Below, one piece after another: positions 1-8,081 of a stretch of 64,000 nt of DNA. Made by a program: the position numbers and the translations under genes. Under the pieces are notes generated by a model. The model worked only from the letters and a program-made list of their open reading frames with translations, did not search any database and had not been told where the DNA came from. Location: NCBI RefSeq assembly GCF_020073745.1, contig NZ_JAIRAU010000031.1:1-64000 (forward strand). Direction: 5' to 3'. The DNA comes from Nannocystis pusilla. GTDB lineage: Bacteria > Myxococcota_A > Polyangia > Nannocystales > Nannocystaceae. The first letter of the stretch is position 1. The number at the start of each line of letters is the position of its first letter.

Positions 1-150
1 CGCCTGCAGCAGGCGCGGGCGCTCGTTGGCGTTGCGGGTCGCCTCGGCGTAGGGGAACGCGGCCAGCAGCAGCAGCGCCAGCGCGGCCAGCAGGGCGGCC
101 CCGCCGCGTGGACATGCCCCCGGGGACATGTCCTCCGGGACCTGCGCCAT
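1..150 (-). CDS. N-terminus of a membrane protein, runs off the left edge
   Basis: On the minus strand an open frame enters a strong hydrophobic stretch (residues about 18-32, Ala/Leu-rich) followed by FPYAEATRNANERPR. That wording resembles the first periplasmic loop of ArnT-like glycosyltransferases, which is an inference only. I placed the start at the ATG at 148-150; other ATGs at 127-129 and 169-171 are possible and none has a convincing ribosome binding site. The first 17 residues or so are encoded by units of the 14-bp palindromic repeat array at 112-181, so the annotated start may be an artefact of that array. Only about 50 codons are visible. Confidence 0.5.
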   Translation of the reverse strand, partial: MAQVPEDMSPGACPRGGAALLAALALLLLAAFPYAEATRNANERPRLLQA

Positions 151-181
151 CACACCTGGCCGATCGGGCATGCCCGAGAGG
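112..181. repeat. Array of five 14-bp palindromic units
   Basis: Units begin exactly 14 bp apart at 112, 126, 140, 154 and 168. Each starts ACATG, ACCTG or GCATG and continues with CCC or TCC. The array ends 6 bp beyond the pspA stop codon and reaches into the start region of the membrane protein to its left. Confidence 0.85.
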
Positions 182-187
182 ACCGCC

Positions 188-889
188 CTACTTCTTGCCC
201 TCTTCGAGCTGCTTGGCCTGCATCTTGGCCTTGAGGGCCGCGAGCGCGTCGTCGAGGTCGTTCTTGGCGCTGAGGCCGTTGAGCTGGGCGTCGATCTGGG
301 CCTCCTGGATCCGGCCGTCCATGTCCTCGGCGCTGACCTCGTTGAGCGCCTCGAGGCGGGCGATCTTGCTCTCGATCGCGTCCATGCGGGCGCCCGCGCC
401 GGCGTCGCCGGGGATCGTGCTGGTGCCGCCGCTCTGCTTGTGCGCGCGGGCCTGGGCCATCAGCGTGCCGCGGCGCAGGTTCAGCGCCTTGAGCTTGGAC
501 TTGGCGTCGGTGATGCCCTGGCGCAGGTCCTCGACCAGCTTGCGCTGCTGGACCAGCGCCTCGTCGGTGGCCTCGCGCTCCTGCGTGATCTCGCCCTTGC
601 GCTGCAGCGCCGCGCGGGCCAGCGTCTCGTCGCCGATCGTGATCGCCTGCTCGGCCCGCCGCTGCCACGCCGTCTCGTCGCGGGCCAGCTGCTCGAGCTT
701 CTTCTCCATCATCTTCTGGTCGACGATCGCCTGCTTGAGGTCGAGCTCCGACTTGCGGATGTTCTCGGCCAGGTCGTCGAGCATCAGGGCCACCTCTTGC
801 CCAGGATCCGACACGGCCTCGACCGCGTCGTTCAGCGTGCTCTGGATGGCCTTCTTCAGGCGGCGGAACAGCCCCGGTTTCTCCGACAT
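188..889 (-). CDS. pspA: PspA/IM30 family membrane-stress protein
   Basis: This 233-residue protein matches the phage shock protein A / IM30 (Vipp1) family, which assembles ESCRT-III-like polymers on the inner membrane and protects it under envelope stress. The N-terminus FRRLKKAIQS is the short amphipathic membrane-binding helix. It is followed by long charged helices with coiled-coil character (residues about 25-140), an Ala/Gly linker near residues 155-165 and a final helical segment ending EEGKK. The length is normal for the family. The start is the ATG at 887-889. It is transcribed away from the DNA polymerase III delta' gene, and no pspBC or pspF partners are visible nearby. A five-unit repeat array lies directly after its stop. 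Confidence 0.88.
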   Translation of the reverse strand: MSEKPGLFRRLKKAIQSTLNDAVEAVSDPGQEVALMLDDLAENIRKSELDLKQAIVDQKMMEKKLEQLARDETAWQRRAEQAITIGDETLARAALQRKGEITQEREATDEALVQQRKLVEDLRQGITDAKSKLKALNLRRGTLMAQARAHKQSGGTSTIPGDAGAGARMDAIESKIARLEALNEVSAEDMDGRIQEAQIDAQLNGLSAKNDLDDALAALKAKMQAKQLEEGKK

Positions 890-1003
890 GCGCGTCCTCG
901 CGGGCGCCTCGCCCGCCTCGGTCGCCGAGTCTAGCGCGCGCCCCGTCGCCTGTCGCGTCCGACCTTGCAACCGCCGCCATTCCCGCCTATCAAAGCCGCG
1001 CGG

Positions 1004-2185
1004 ATGGCAGGCACCTCCCCCTCGCCGCCCGGGCCCGAGCCCGGCCCCGGCCTCGTCGGCGTCCTCGGTCACGCGCAGGCCCAGGCGGCCGTGGTGCGCG
1101 CGCTCGGGCGCGGCCAGCTGCACCACGCGCTCGTGCTCGTCGGCCCCCGCGGCGTCGGCAAGGCGACCTTCGCCCGCGGCCTCGGCTGCGCCCTCCTGTG
1201 CCCGCAGCGCCCGGGCACCGGCTGCGGCGCCTGTCCCACCTGCCAGCGCGTCCTCGCCGGCAACCACCCGGACGTCGACTGGCTCGTGCCCGACAGCAAG
1301 GCCGGCCTGATCTCCGTCGACGCCGCGCGCGCCTGCCACGTGCGCCAGACCCACGCGCCCTACGAGGGCCGCGCCTACCTCGTCGTCGTCGACCCGGCCG
1401 ACGCGCTCGGCGAGGCCGCCGGCAACGCGCTGCTCAAGACGATCGAGGAGCCCCGCCCCGGCGTCCACTTCGCCCTGCTCACCACCAACCTGCAGGGCGT
1501 GCTGCCGACGATCCTCAGCCGCTCGCTGCCGGTCCGCCTCGGCCGCCTCGACGACGCCATCGTCGGCGACATCGTCACCGCCCGCGCCCCCGACGCCCCG
1601 CCCGAGCGCCACGACATGGCCGTGCTGCTCGCCGAGGGCAGCGCCGGCGTGGCCCTCGAGCTGGCCTCCGACCCGTCGCTGGCCCGCAGCCTCGAGCTCG
1701 TCAAGCAGGCGATCACCGCCGTGCGCGCCGGCCCGCCCGCGATCTTCGGCGGCGACACCCACCCGCTGTGGCTGGCCTGGGCCGCCGCCACCGCGCCGAT
1801 CGAGGCTGTCCCCGAGGACAGCCCCGCGGCCGCCGAGCCCGAGCCCGCCGGCGCGAAGAAGAAGAAGACCGCCAAGAAGGCCGCCAGGGCCGGCGGCGAC
1901 GCCGAGGGCGGCGACAAGGCCGCGAGCAAGAAGGACGCCCCGGCGCTCCAGCGCGCCGCCGTGCGCCGCCTCGTCGAGCTGTGGATCCTCCACGTCCGCG
2001 AGCAGCTGCGCGGCCGCCCCGGCCTGCCCGGCCTGCCGCCGCCGCCCGCCGTGGCCCCCGGCACCCTCGTCGCCGCCATCACCGCCCTGCAGCGCCTCGG
2101 CGCCCGCATCGAGCGCATGGGCAACGTCCGCCTGATGCTCGAGCAGGGCCTGCTCGAGCAGAGCGCCCTGCTCGCCGGCGCCTAG
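1004..2185 (+). CDS. holB: DNA polymerase III, delta' subunit
   Basis: This is the clamp-loader delta' subunit, an AAA+ protein that with gamma/tau and delta loads the beta clamp. The Walker A-like loop GPRGVGKA is at residues 47-54. It is followed by a zinc module with Cys at about 62, 66, 74, 77 and 80, and then by GNALLKTIEEP and the LSRS motif typical of delta'. About residues 285-315 form a Lys/Ala-rich low-complexity insert (AKKKKTAKKAA), which makes the protein longer than the usual 320-340 residues. I chose the ATG at 1004 over an in-frame TTG at 965. A repeat-like stem sits inside the gene at 1804-1823. A 14-bp array begins 2 bp after the stop. Confidence 0.88.
   Translation: MAGTSPSPPGPEPGPGLVGVLGHAQAQAAVVRALGRGQLHHALVLVGPRGVGKATFARGLGCALLCPQRPGTGCGACPTCQRVLAGNHPDVDWLVPDSKAGLISVDAARACHVRQTHAPYEGRAYLVVVDPADALGEAAGNALLKTIEEPRPGVHFALLTTNLQGVLPTILSRSLPVRLGRLDDAIVGDIVTARAPDAPPERHDMAVLLAEGSAGVALELASDPSLARSLELVKQAITAVRAGPPAIFGGDTHPLWLAWAAATAPIEAVPEDSPAAAEPEPAGAKKKKTAKKAARAGGDAEGGDKAASKKDAPALQRAAVRRLVELWILHVREQLRGRPGLPGLPPPPAVAPGTLVAAITALQRLGARIERMGNVRLMLEQGLLEQSALLAGA
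1804..1823. repeat. Intragenic hairpin of the 14-bp family in holB
   Basis: The stem arms GGCTGTCC and GGACAGCC flank the 4-nt loop CCGA, giving 8 perfect pairs. The core is CTG/CAG instead of CATG, a compensated change. It lies in frame inside the holB coding sequence. Confidence 0.6.
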
Positions 2186-2187
2186 CG

Positions 2188-2243
2188 AAATGTCTTTTGA
2201 GACATGCCCAAGAGGGCATGTCCTTTTCGCCAGGCACACGCGC
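2188..2243. repeat. Array of four 14-bp palindromic units after holB
   Basis: Units start at 2188, 2202, 2216 and 2230. The middle pair forms a 9-bp stem, GACATGCCC with GGGCATGTC, around the loop AAGA (2201-2222). The array starts 2 bp after the holB stop, a position suited to transcript termination or 3'-end protection. Confidence 0.85.
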
Positions 2244-2845
2244 TCCTCGCACCGGGCCGCCGCCGCGACGACCCGCGCCGGATCGCGCCCGGCCGCGGCC
2301 TGGGGACCTCCGGCGTACGACGGCCGAACGGCCCCGCGACGCCGCGCTCCCGCGCCCGCACCGGCGAGATCCACCGTCTGCCCATCGCGGTGACAGCGCA
2401 GCGACACGATCGCGTCACCGACATCGTTCCTGGAAGACATGTCGCGCGAATCGCAGCGGCTCGACTCGACCGACCTGTCTCGGCGCTCGCCGAGCAATGC
2501 GCCGATCCGACCGCGAATGGCCATTGTGTCACCGCGCCGCGCTGGGGCCGGCCGTGGACACGCTTCCTCATGATCCAGGCCGCCGGGCCCGTCGGCGCCG
2601 GCGTTCCCCGCGTGTTATCAGGTCCTCGGCGATCGTCGCCCAATTACGCATTCATCGCGGGCGATCGCCCGTGAGCGCCGTCCGACCGGCGCTCACGTCC
2701 GCCCTTATCCGCCGGATCCATCACGCGCATTGCACATAGCTTGATCCTTGTTGCTCCTATCATTGCCCGGGCGCGCGCCGGCGCGCGCTCGGGCCGTCGT
2801 TCGCATGTCCGTTGAAACACGTTTGAGCTGAAGGAATCAACAATC
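2244..2845. other. Long intergenic region without a recognised gene
   Basis: No frame here shows protein-like composition; the open frames are arginine- and proline-rich shadows. Single degenerate repeat units occur near 2434 (ACATGTCGCG) and at 2803-2830. AT content rises at about 2730-2760, just upstream of the protease gene, which probably holds its promoter, but no clean -35/-10 pair could be fixed. Confidence 0.5.
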
Positions 2846-4699
2846 ATGAAAGCCCACATTCACCTGTCCACTGCACTGCTGTTCGCCGTCTCCGCCTGTG
2901 ATTCGCCCGACCAGATCGGCGAGTCCGACGCCGCCCACGACGCCGCTGTCGAGGCCGACGCCGCCCTCGCCGCCGAACCGCAGGACGACGAAGCAGCCGG
3001 CGGCAGCGGCACGGGCGGCCTCGACCTCGCCGCCGCCCTGGCGCCGCAGACGATCGTCGGCGGCGGGCCGGCGAGTGAGGGCGAGTACCCGTTCATGGGC
3101 TACCTCTCGTTCGACGGCCCCGGCGGCGTGCCGATGTGCGGCCTCACGCTGGTCGCGCCGCGCTACGTGCTGACGGCCGCGCATTGCATCACCGACACCA
3201 CGCGCTCCGGCATCTCGCTGCCGGGCGACCTCACCGTGGTCCTCGGGCGCACCAATTGGACGAATACGGCCACCGGCGCGGTGCACGCGGTCGCCGAGGT
3301 GATCCGCCACCCGCGCTACACCCTCGACCCCGGCTACACCTCCAACGATCTGGCGGTGCTGCGCCTGTCGACCGCGTCGACGCGCACGCCCGTCGAGATC
3401 GCCCAGCCGCACTGGGGCAGCGACCGCGTGTCGTGGCTGCCCGGCGTGATGGCGACCGCGATCGGCTGGGGCTGGACCGGCACCACGTATCCCAATGTGC
3501 TGCAGGAGGTCCAGGTGCCGGTCGCCAGCGACGCGACCGTGGCGGCCAACTACGGCAGCGACTTCAACCCCAAGGTCATGGTCGGCGCAGGCTACCCTGC
3601 CGGCGGCAAGGACGCCTGTTCGGGCGACAGCGGCGGGCCGCTCCTCACCTGGACCGCGACCGGCTGGAAGCAGTTCGGCGTGGTCAGCTGGGGCGACGGC
3701 TGCGCCCTCGCCAACAAGGCCGGCATCTACACCCGGATCAGCGCCCAGCTGCTGCACCGCTGGCTGCGCGCCGTCATCCACGAGACGCCGCTGGTCGGCG
3801 ACTTCAACGGTGACGGCCGCGACGACATCGTCACCTTCACCCACGGCGACTCGAGCGCGGGCCCGCTCGACGCCATCGTCTCGCTGTCGAACGGCAGCAC
3901 CTTCGGCGGCGCCACGGTGTGGCAGGACTGGTGGTCGCACCGCGGCAACGTCCCGGCCGTCGGCGACTTCAACAACGACGGCCGCGACGACATCTGGTCA
4001 TTCACCGAGTCCGGCGTGTGGGTCGCGCTCTCGCGCGGCTACGACTTCAACGGCTCGATCTTCGTCAGCCCGGCCGGCAGCACCGACAGCGAGGACATCG
4101 GCCGTGTCGGCGACGTCAACGGCGACGGCCGCGCGGACGCCGTCCTGTTCGCCGCCGACGGCACCGGCGACGTCCACGTCATGCTCTCGACCGCCTCCGG
4201 CTTCGGGCCCAAGACCAAATGGCACGAGTTCTTCGCCCCCGAGGGCGAGACCCCGCAGGTCGCCGACGTCAACGGCGACGGCCGGGCCGACATCGTCACC
4301 TTCACCCAGGGCATGAACGCCAACCAGGTGTTCGTCGCCCTCTCGAGCGGCTCGGGCTTCGGCGCCGCCACCGTGTGGAACACCTACTTCGCCCTGCCTG
4401 GCGAGGTGCCCGCGCTCGGCCGCTTCAACGCCGGGGCCGCCGCCGACATCATCACCTTCGTCAAGGCCGGCGCGGTCTACGTCGGCCTGTCGAACGCCGT
4501 CAACAGCTTCGGCTCGGCCTTCTGGGACGCCGACTTCGGCGACTTCAACGACACCTACCGCGTCGGCGACGTCAACGGCGACGGCCGCGACGACATCCTC
4601 CGCTTCACCCAGGACCAGAGCGCCGACGTGTACGTCGCCCTCAACAACGGCACGAGCTTCAACACCGCCTACCTGGCCCACGGCTTCTTCGCCCCGTGA
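2846..4699 (+). CDS. Trypsin-like serine protease lipoprotein with FG-GAP/VCBS repeats
   Basis: This is a 617-residue surface protein. A lipobox ending at Cys18 (AVSAC) suggests a lipid anchor. An Asp/Ala-rich spacer leads to the activation site TIVGG (residues 69-73) and an S1 chymotrypsin-fold domain with the triad His113 (TAAHC), Asp168 (SNDLA) and Ser262 (GDSGG). From about residue 315 to the end there are six or so FG-GAP repeats with Ca-binding-type signatures such as VGDFNGDGRDD and VGDVNGDGRAD. The combination implies a secreted or surface-tethered protease with a beta-propeller binding module. The ATG at 2846 follows an AAGGA ribosome binding site. The propeller half is distinct from the similar arrangement in the metalloprotease at 21.4-23.4 kb. 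Confidence 0.88.
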   Translation: MKAHIHLSTALLFAVSACDSPDQIGESDAAHDAAVEADAALAAEPQDDEAAGGSGTGGLDLAAALAPQTIVGGGPASEGEYPFMGYLSFDGPGGVPMCGLTLVAPRYVLTAAHCITDTTRSGISLPGDLTVVLGRTNWTNTATGAVHAVAEVIRHPRYTLDPGYTSNDLAVLRLSTASTRTPVEIAQPHWGSDRVSWLPGVMATAIGWGWTGTTYPNVLQEVQVPVASDATVAANYGSDFNPKVMVGAGYPAGGKDACSGDSGGPLLTWTATGWKQFGVVSWGDGCALANKAGIYTRISAQLLHRWLRAVIHETPLVGDFNGDGRDDIVTFTHGDSSAGPLDAIVSLSNGSTFGGATVWQDWWSHRGNVPAVGDFNNDGRDDIWSFTESGVWVALSRGYDFNGSIFVSPAGSTDSEDIGRVGDVNGDGRADAVLFAADGTGDVHVMLSTASGFGPKTKWHEFFAPEGETPQVADVNGDGRADIVTFTQGMNANQVFVALSSGSGFGAATVWNTYFALPGEVPALGRFNAGAAADIITFVKAGAVYVGLSNAVNSFGSAFWDADFGDFNDTYRVGDVNGDGRDDILRFTQDQSADVYVALNNGTSFNTAYLAHGFFAP

Positions 4700-4726
4700 G
4701 CCGCGGACCCGCGCGCTCTCGCTTCC

Positions 4727-4818
4727 CCATGCACGATCGGGCAGGTCCGGTCAGACATGAGGCTATCCTCGCCTGACCATGTTCGATCGGGCATGTCCGA
4801 TCAGGCAGGCACCCCGAT
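4727..4818. repeat. Two three-unit blocks of the 14-bp repeat
   Basis: Units start at 4727, 4741 and 4755; after an 8-bp interruption the same order recurs at 4777, 4791 and 4805. The two blocks resemble each other (CCATGNNCGATCGG then GCANGTCCGNTCAG), so the whole block seems to have been duplicated 50 bp apart. Confidence 0.8.
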
Positions 4819-4965
4819 CGCCGGGAGACCGCCTCCACCTGGCAATGGGCATATCCTGTCGCCAGGGCGACCGCCCGCGTCGCCGGGTCCGCGTCCGCAG
4901 CCGGTCGCGCGAGATCGGCCAGCCTTCGCTCGCGCAGGACCCCGCGGGTGACGTACGATCGCGGC

Positions 4966-5673
4966 ATGCACCTCGTCGGCGCGCTCGCCAGCCTCCTGCT
5001 CGCCTCGCCGGCCATCGCGCCCGCCTCTCCGGCCTCACCGGCAGCCCCTCCGCCGCCCCCGGCGAACGAGGCGGCCGCGCCCGCCTCGCCGACCGTCGCG
5101 CCCACGACCGCCGCGCCGACCGCAGCACCTCCCCCGTCTCCGCCGCCCGCCGCGACCTTCCCGCCGCCGCCGGTTCCGCCCCCGCCGCCGAGCAGCCAGG
5201 CTCCCGCCCCGCAGGTGACGCCGGTGCCCGCCTCGCTGGCGAGCGAGGCCGCCGTCTACCAGGACCTCCAGCAGCGCACCGGCCTCGATCTGCAGCGCGT
5301 GTGGACCGACTACCAGACCGACCACCGCGCCGGCCAGGGTTTTCATGAGTTCGCGCGCGCCCGGTTTCGTCGCCGCCTCGGTGCCGGCATCGCCCTCTCC
5401 ATCGCCGGCCTCGGCCTCAGCGCCGCCGGCATCGCCCTCGTGCTCCTCGCCGACCAGGAGGACCGCGAGGTCGACGTCATCGGCGGCGCCCTCGTGATCA
5501 CCGCCGGCTTCGGCCTCGCCGTCCCCGGCGCGATCCTCTGGCCGACCAGCCAGGTCCGCCTGCACAAGCTCAAGAAAGCCCGCCCGGCCACCACCGCGCG
5601 CCTGCAGCTGCGCGCTGCCGGCCCGGTGGTGCTCCCGCGCGGCCTCGGCCTCGGCCTCGGCCTCGCCTTCTGA
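4966..5673 (+). CDS. Secreted proline-rich protein with two membrane segments
   Basis: I do not recognise this 235-residue protein. It starts with a signal-peptide-like segment (MHLVGALASLLLASPAIA) and then has about 75 residues of Pro/Ala-rich low complexity. A short predicted helix (residues about 95-130) follows, then two hydrophobic segments at about 140-162 and 172-195, and a basic tail rich in Leu/Arg. The start at the ATG at 4966 is preferred over the in-frame GTG at 4948 because it places the signal peptide at the N-terminus. Members of this composition in myxobacteria are typically unannotated envelope proteins. No function can be assigned. Confidence 0.7.
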   Translation: MHLVGALASLLLASPAIAPASPASPAAPPPPPANEAAAPASPTVAPTTAAPTAAPPPSPPPAATFPPPPVPPPPPSSQAPAPQVTPVPASLASEAAVYQDLQQRTGLDLQRVWTDYQTDHRAGQGFHEFARARFRRRLGAGIALSIAGLGLSAAGIALVLLADQEDREVDVIGGALVITAGFGLAVPGAILWPTSQVRLHKLKKARPATTARLQLRAAGPVVLPRGLGLGLGLAF

Positions 5674-5684
5674 CCTCGATCCAA

Positions 5685-5712
5685 TCATGTCTTGAGAGAC
5701 ATGTCCGAAAGA
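5685..5712. repeat. Two 14-bp palindromic units
   Basis: The units TCATGTCTTGAGAG and ACATGTCCGAAAGA lie 12 bp after the stop of the proline-rich gene, in a convergent junction with thrB. Confidence 0.75.
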
Positions 5713-5799
5713 CCGCTCGGCGCTCCGGTGGGCTCGGATCCGTCCGCGAGCGCCGCTCTCGCGCGCCTCACGCCCGCGACCCGCGGCCTGCCCGATCAC

Positions 5800-5869
5800 A
5801 CATGTCCAGGAGAACATGTCCCCACGAACATGCCCTGAACAGCATGTCCCCGCGGCCATGCTCGAGCGC
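5800..5869. repeat. Array of five 14-bp palindromic units before the thrB stop
   Basis: Units start at 5800, 5814, 5828, 5842 and 5856 with no phase slip. Cores are ACATGTCC, ACATGTCC, ACATGCCC, GCATGTCC and CCATGCTC. The array ends 10 bp before the thrB stop codon and fills the convergent junction together with the pair at 5685. Confidence 0.88.
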
Positions 5870-5879
5870 GCCGAGCGGC

Positions 5880-6830
5880 TCAGTGCAGCAGCGTCGACAC
5901 CACGCGGGCGCCCGGCCCGACCTGGTCGCACAGCCCGGTGCCGGGCACGCCGGCGAGCGTGAAGCACTCCTCGAGGATCGCCAGCAGCGCCTCGGCGCGG
6001 CCGCGCGAGGCGGCCAGGGCGAACGTGGTCGGGCCCGAGCCGCTGATGCTGCAGGCGAGGGCGCCGGCCTCGCAGCAGGCCGCCTTGGCGTCGAGGTAGC
6101 CGGGGATCAGGCGCGCGCGGCACGGCTCGACCAGCTCGTCGACGATCGCCTCGCCGAGCAGCGACAGGTCGCCGCAGTGGAGCGCGTGGACCAGGAGCCC
6201 GAGGCGGCTGGCTTGCTGGACCGTGGCGGCCAGCGGCACCTGGGCGGGCAGCACGGCGCGGGCCTCGGCGGTGTTGACCGAGCAGCCCGGGGTGTACACC
6301 GCCAGCCACAGGTCGGAGGGGCTCGGCAGCGCGATCAGGCGCAGCGGGTCGAGCTGCGGGATGAGCACGACCCCGCCGAGGATCGCCGGCGCCACGTTGT
6401 CGGGGTGGGGCGCGCCGCAGGCGACGCGCTCGCCCTCGCGGGCCAGGTCGACCAGCTGCGCCGGCTGCAGCCCGAGCCCGAGCGCCGCGTCGGCCGCCAC
6501 CAGCGCCGCGCAGGCGCTCGCGCCCGACGACCCGAGCCCGCTGCCGAGCGGCAGGCCCTTGTGGACCTCGAGCTCGACCCCGGCGTCGGGCGCGTGGCGC
6601 CGCAGCAGCTCCGCGACCGCCACGCCGGCGGTGTTCTTGTCGGCCGCGCGCGGCAGCTTGCCGCCGTCGCCCTCGACCTTGACGATCGTCACTCCCGGCG
6701 CCTCGGCCCGGCGCGCGCGCACCCGGTCGCCCGGCCCGCGCAGCGCGAGGCCCAGGCAGTCGAAGCCGGGCCCGAGGTTCGACACCGTCGCGGGCGCGAA
6801 CGCCTCGATCCATGGTCGCGGTCGTGACAT
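5880..6830 (-). CDS. thrB: Homoserine kinase
   Basis: This is a GHMP-family kinase that phosphorylates L-homoserine on the way to threonine. The N-terminal ATVSNLGPGFD and the glycine-rich ATP loop GLPLGSGLGSSGASA (residues about 92-106) are diagnostic, and the conserved ISGSGPTTFA motif lies near the C-terminus. The length of 316 residues is normal. The ATG at 6828-6830 lies inside a 14-bp repeat unit (6827-6840); a TTG six bases upstream is the only alternative. No thrC or other threonine genes are adjacent, and the gene converges on the array at 5800-5869. Confidence 0.92.
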   Translation of the reverse strand: MSRPRPWIEAFAPATVSNLGPGFDCLGLALRGPGDRVRARRAEAPGVTIVKVEGDGGKLPRAADKNTAGVAVAELLRRHAPDAGVELEVHKGLPLGSGLGSSGASACAALVAADAALGLGLQPAQLVDLAREGERVACGAPHPDNVAPAILGGVVLIPQLDPLRLIALPSPSDLWLAVYTPGCSVNTAEARAVLPAQVPLAATVQQASRLGLLVHALHCGDLSLLGEAIVDELVEPCRARLIPGYLDAKAACCEAGALACSISGSGPTTFALAASRGRAEALLAILEECFTLAGVPGTGLCDQVGPGARVVSTLLH

Positions 6831-6840
6831 GTCCAAAGAG
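6827..6840. repeat. Single 14-bp unit containing the thrB start codon
   Basis: The unit ACATGTCCAAAGAG includes, on the minus strand, the ATG chosen for thrB. Confidence 0.5.
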
Positions 6841-6888
6841 TCAGACTCAGGACGAGCGCGAAGTCAAGCCGCCGCCGGCCGGTCGCGC

Positions 6889-7824
6889 TCAGCGGCGCAG
6901 GGCGTCGTCGATCCAGCCGACGACCGTGCCGCCGAACATGTACTCGTTGAAGCTGCGGCCGTTGACGAACACCGCCGGGGTGCCCGAGATCTCGAGCTTC
7001 TCGCCCTCGGCGCGGTCGGCCTCGACCAGGTCCTTGCCCTTGAGCGCGGCGAAGTCGGCGTCGAACTGCTTCATGTCGAGGCCGATCTTCTGCGCGTACT
7101 TGCGGATGTCGGCGTCGGACAGCGCCGTCTGGTTCTCGAAGACGATGTCGTGCATCTCCCAGAACTTGCCCTGCGACTGGGCGGCGACGGTGGCGATCGC
7201 GGCGACCTTGGCGCGCGGGTGGGCCGACAGCGGGAAGTGCTTGAACACCAGCTTGGCGCGGCCGCGGAACTGGTCGATCGCCTGGCGCAGCACCGGCGCC
7301 TCGGCGCGGCAGTGCGGGCACTCGAAGTCGGCGAACACCACGACCGTCACCGGCGCCCGCTCGTTGCCGTAGACCGGGCGGCCCTCGATGTCGATCTTGC
7401 GCGGCTGCAGCGCGCCGACCACGAACTCCATGTTGGCCTTGATGTCGCTCGCCGAGGCGCCGGAGGCCAGCGCGTCGGCGATGAACTGCGACACGCTGAG
7501 CGAGTCGCGGCAGGCGGCGTCGTCGCGCAGCGACACGGCCAGGCTGTGCGGCTTGCCGCAGGCCGACGGCTCGCTGTTGATCAGCTGGAAGAAGCTGGTC
7601 TTCTGCGGCTCCGAGAGGCGCGACAGGTCGACGCCCTTGGCCTCGGTGATCTCGCCGCCGGGCGGCGGCGTGACCTCGCTCGGCGGCGCCTCGGCCTTCG
7701 TGTCCGCGGCCACCGGCCCGCCCTTGTTCTCCGGGGTGCCGGCCTCGGGCACCGAGGTGCACGCGGGGCTACAGGCCGAGAGGATGAGGAGCAGCGGTGC
7801 GAGCGAGCACTTGGAGCGGGTCAT
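6889..7824 (-). CDS. DsbA-like thiol-disulfide oxidoreductase lipoprotein
   Basis: This 311-residue lipoprotein has a lipobox (LSAC, Cys18), a Pro/Glu-rich spacer, and an approximately 80-residue N-terminal region containing three Cys and a KPHS stretch. A thioredoxin-fold domain follows from about residue 153. The active site is CPHC (Cys169-Cys172) and the cis-Pro loop is SGTPAVFVNG, as in the thioredoxin_4 (DsbA/BdbD) family. It probably oxidises or isomerises disulfides of exported proteins from the membrane. The ATG at 7824 was chosen because it puts the signal peptide first; the frame stays open a further 64 codons upstream without protein-like composition. It runs in the same direction as thrB with a 58-bp gap. 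Confidence 0.85.
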   Translation of the reverse strand: MTRSKCSLAPLLLILSACSPACTSVPEAGTPENKGGPVAADTKAEAPPSEVTPPPGGEITEAKGVDLSRLSEPQKTSFFQLINSEPSACGKPHSLAVSLRDDAACRDSLSVSQFIADALASGASASDIKANMEFVVGALQPRKIDIEGRPVYGNERAPVTVVVFADFECPHCRAEAPVLRQAIDQFRGRAKLVFKHFPLSAHPRAKVAAIATVAAQSQGKFWEMHDIVFENQTALSDADIRKYAQKIGLDMKQFDADFAALKGKDLVEADRAEGEKLEISGTPAVFVNGRSFNEYMFGGTVVGWIDDALRR

Positions 7825-8067
7825 CGCGGATGATCCTGGCGGGCGCAGCCGGCGAGTTCGCCGCAAGTTCGCAGCGTCCGGCAGAATTGGCGGCGCAACG
7901 CTAACGCACGCATCGCTCGCCCGCAAGCGTCCCCGACCGCCGCGGCCTTCTGTCCGGACACGGCGGGCACGGGCAGATGACCGCGGAGAAAGCTCCACAT
8001 CCGGGGAAAAACTCACCCGGACGGACGCATTGACACGGTTCTCTGCCCGGGCGATACAGCCTCGCGC

Positions 8068-8081
8068 AGGAGGAGTCCCTT
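8068..8081 (+). promoter_or_regulatory. Strong ribosome binding site that fixes a TTG start for etfB
   Basis: AGGAGG lies at 8068-8073, eight bases upstream of the TTG at 8082. No ATG or GTG is available in frame at that spacing, so translation of etfB very probably starts with TTG. Confidence 0.75.

Noticed and set aside
112..181. The arrays as CRISPR loci
   Set aside because: Units are 14 bp with a 4-nt variable part, not 25-40 bp repeats with unique spacers of similar length, and no cas genes are present.
2190..2393. Short ORFs starting in repeat units with peptides such as ETCPRGHV (also at 4779, 5802, 23162, 25823 and others)
   Set aside because: The ATG and the recurring peptide come from the ACATGTCC unit itself; composition beyond the array is Arg/Pro-rich and not protein-like.
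188..2524. A 778-residue minus-strand ORF containing PspA
   Set aside because: Only the last 233 residues are PspA; the rest is the antisense of holB and intergenic DNA.
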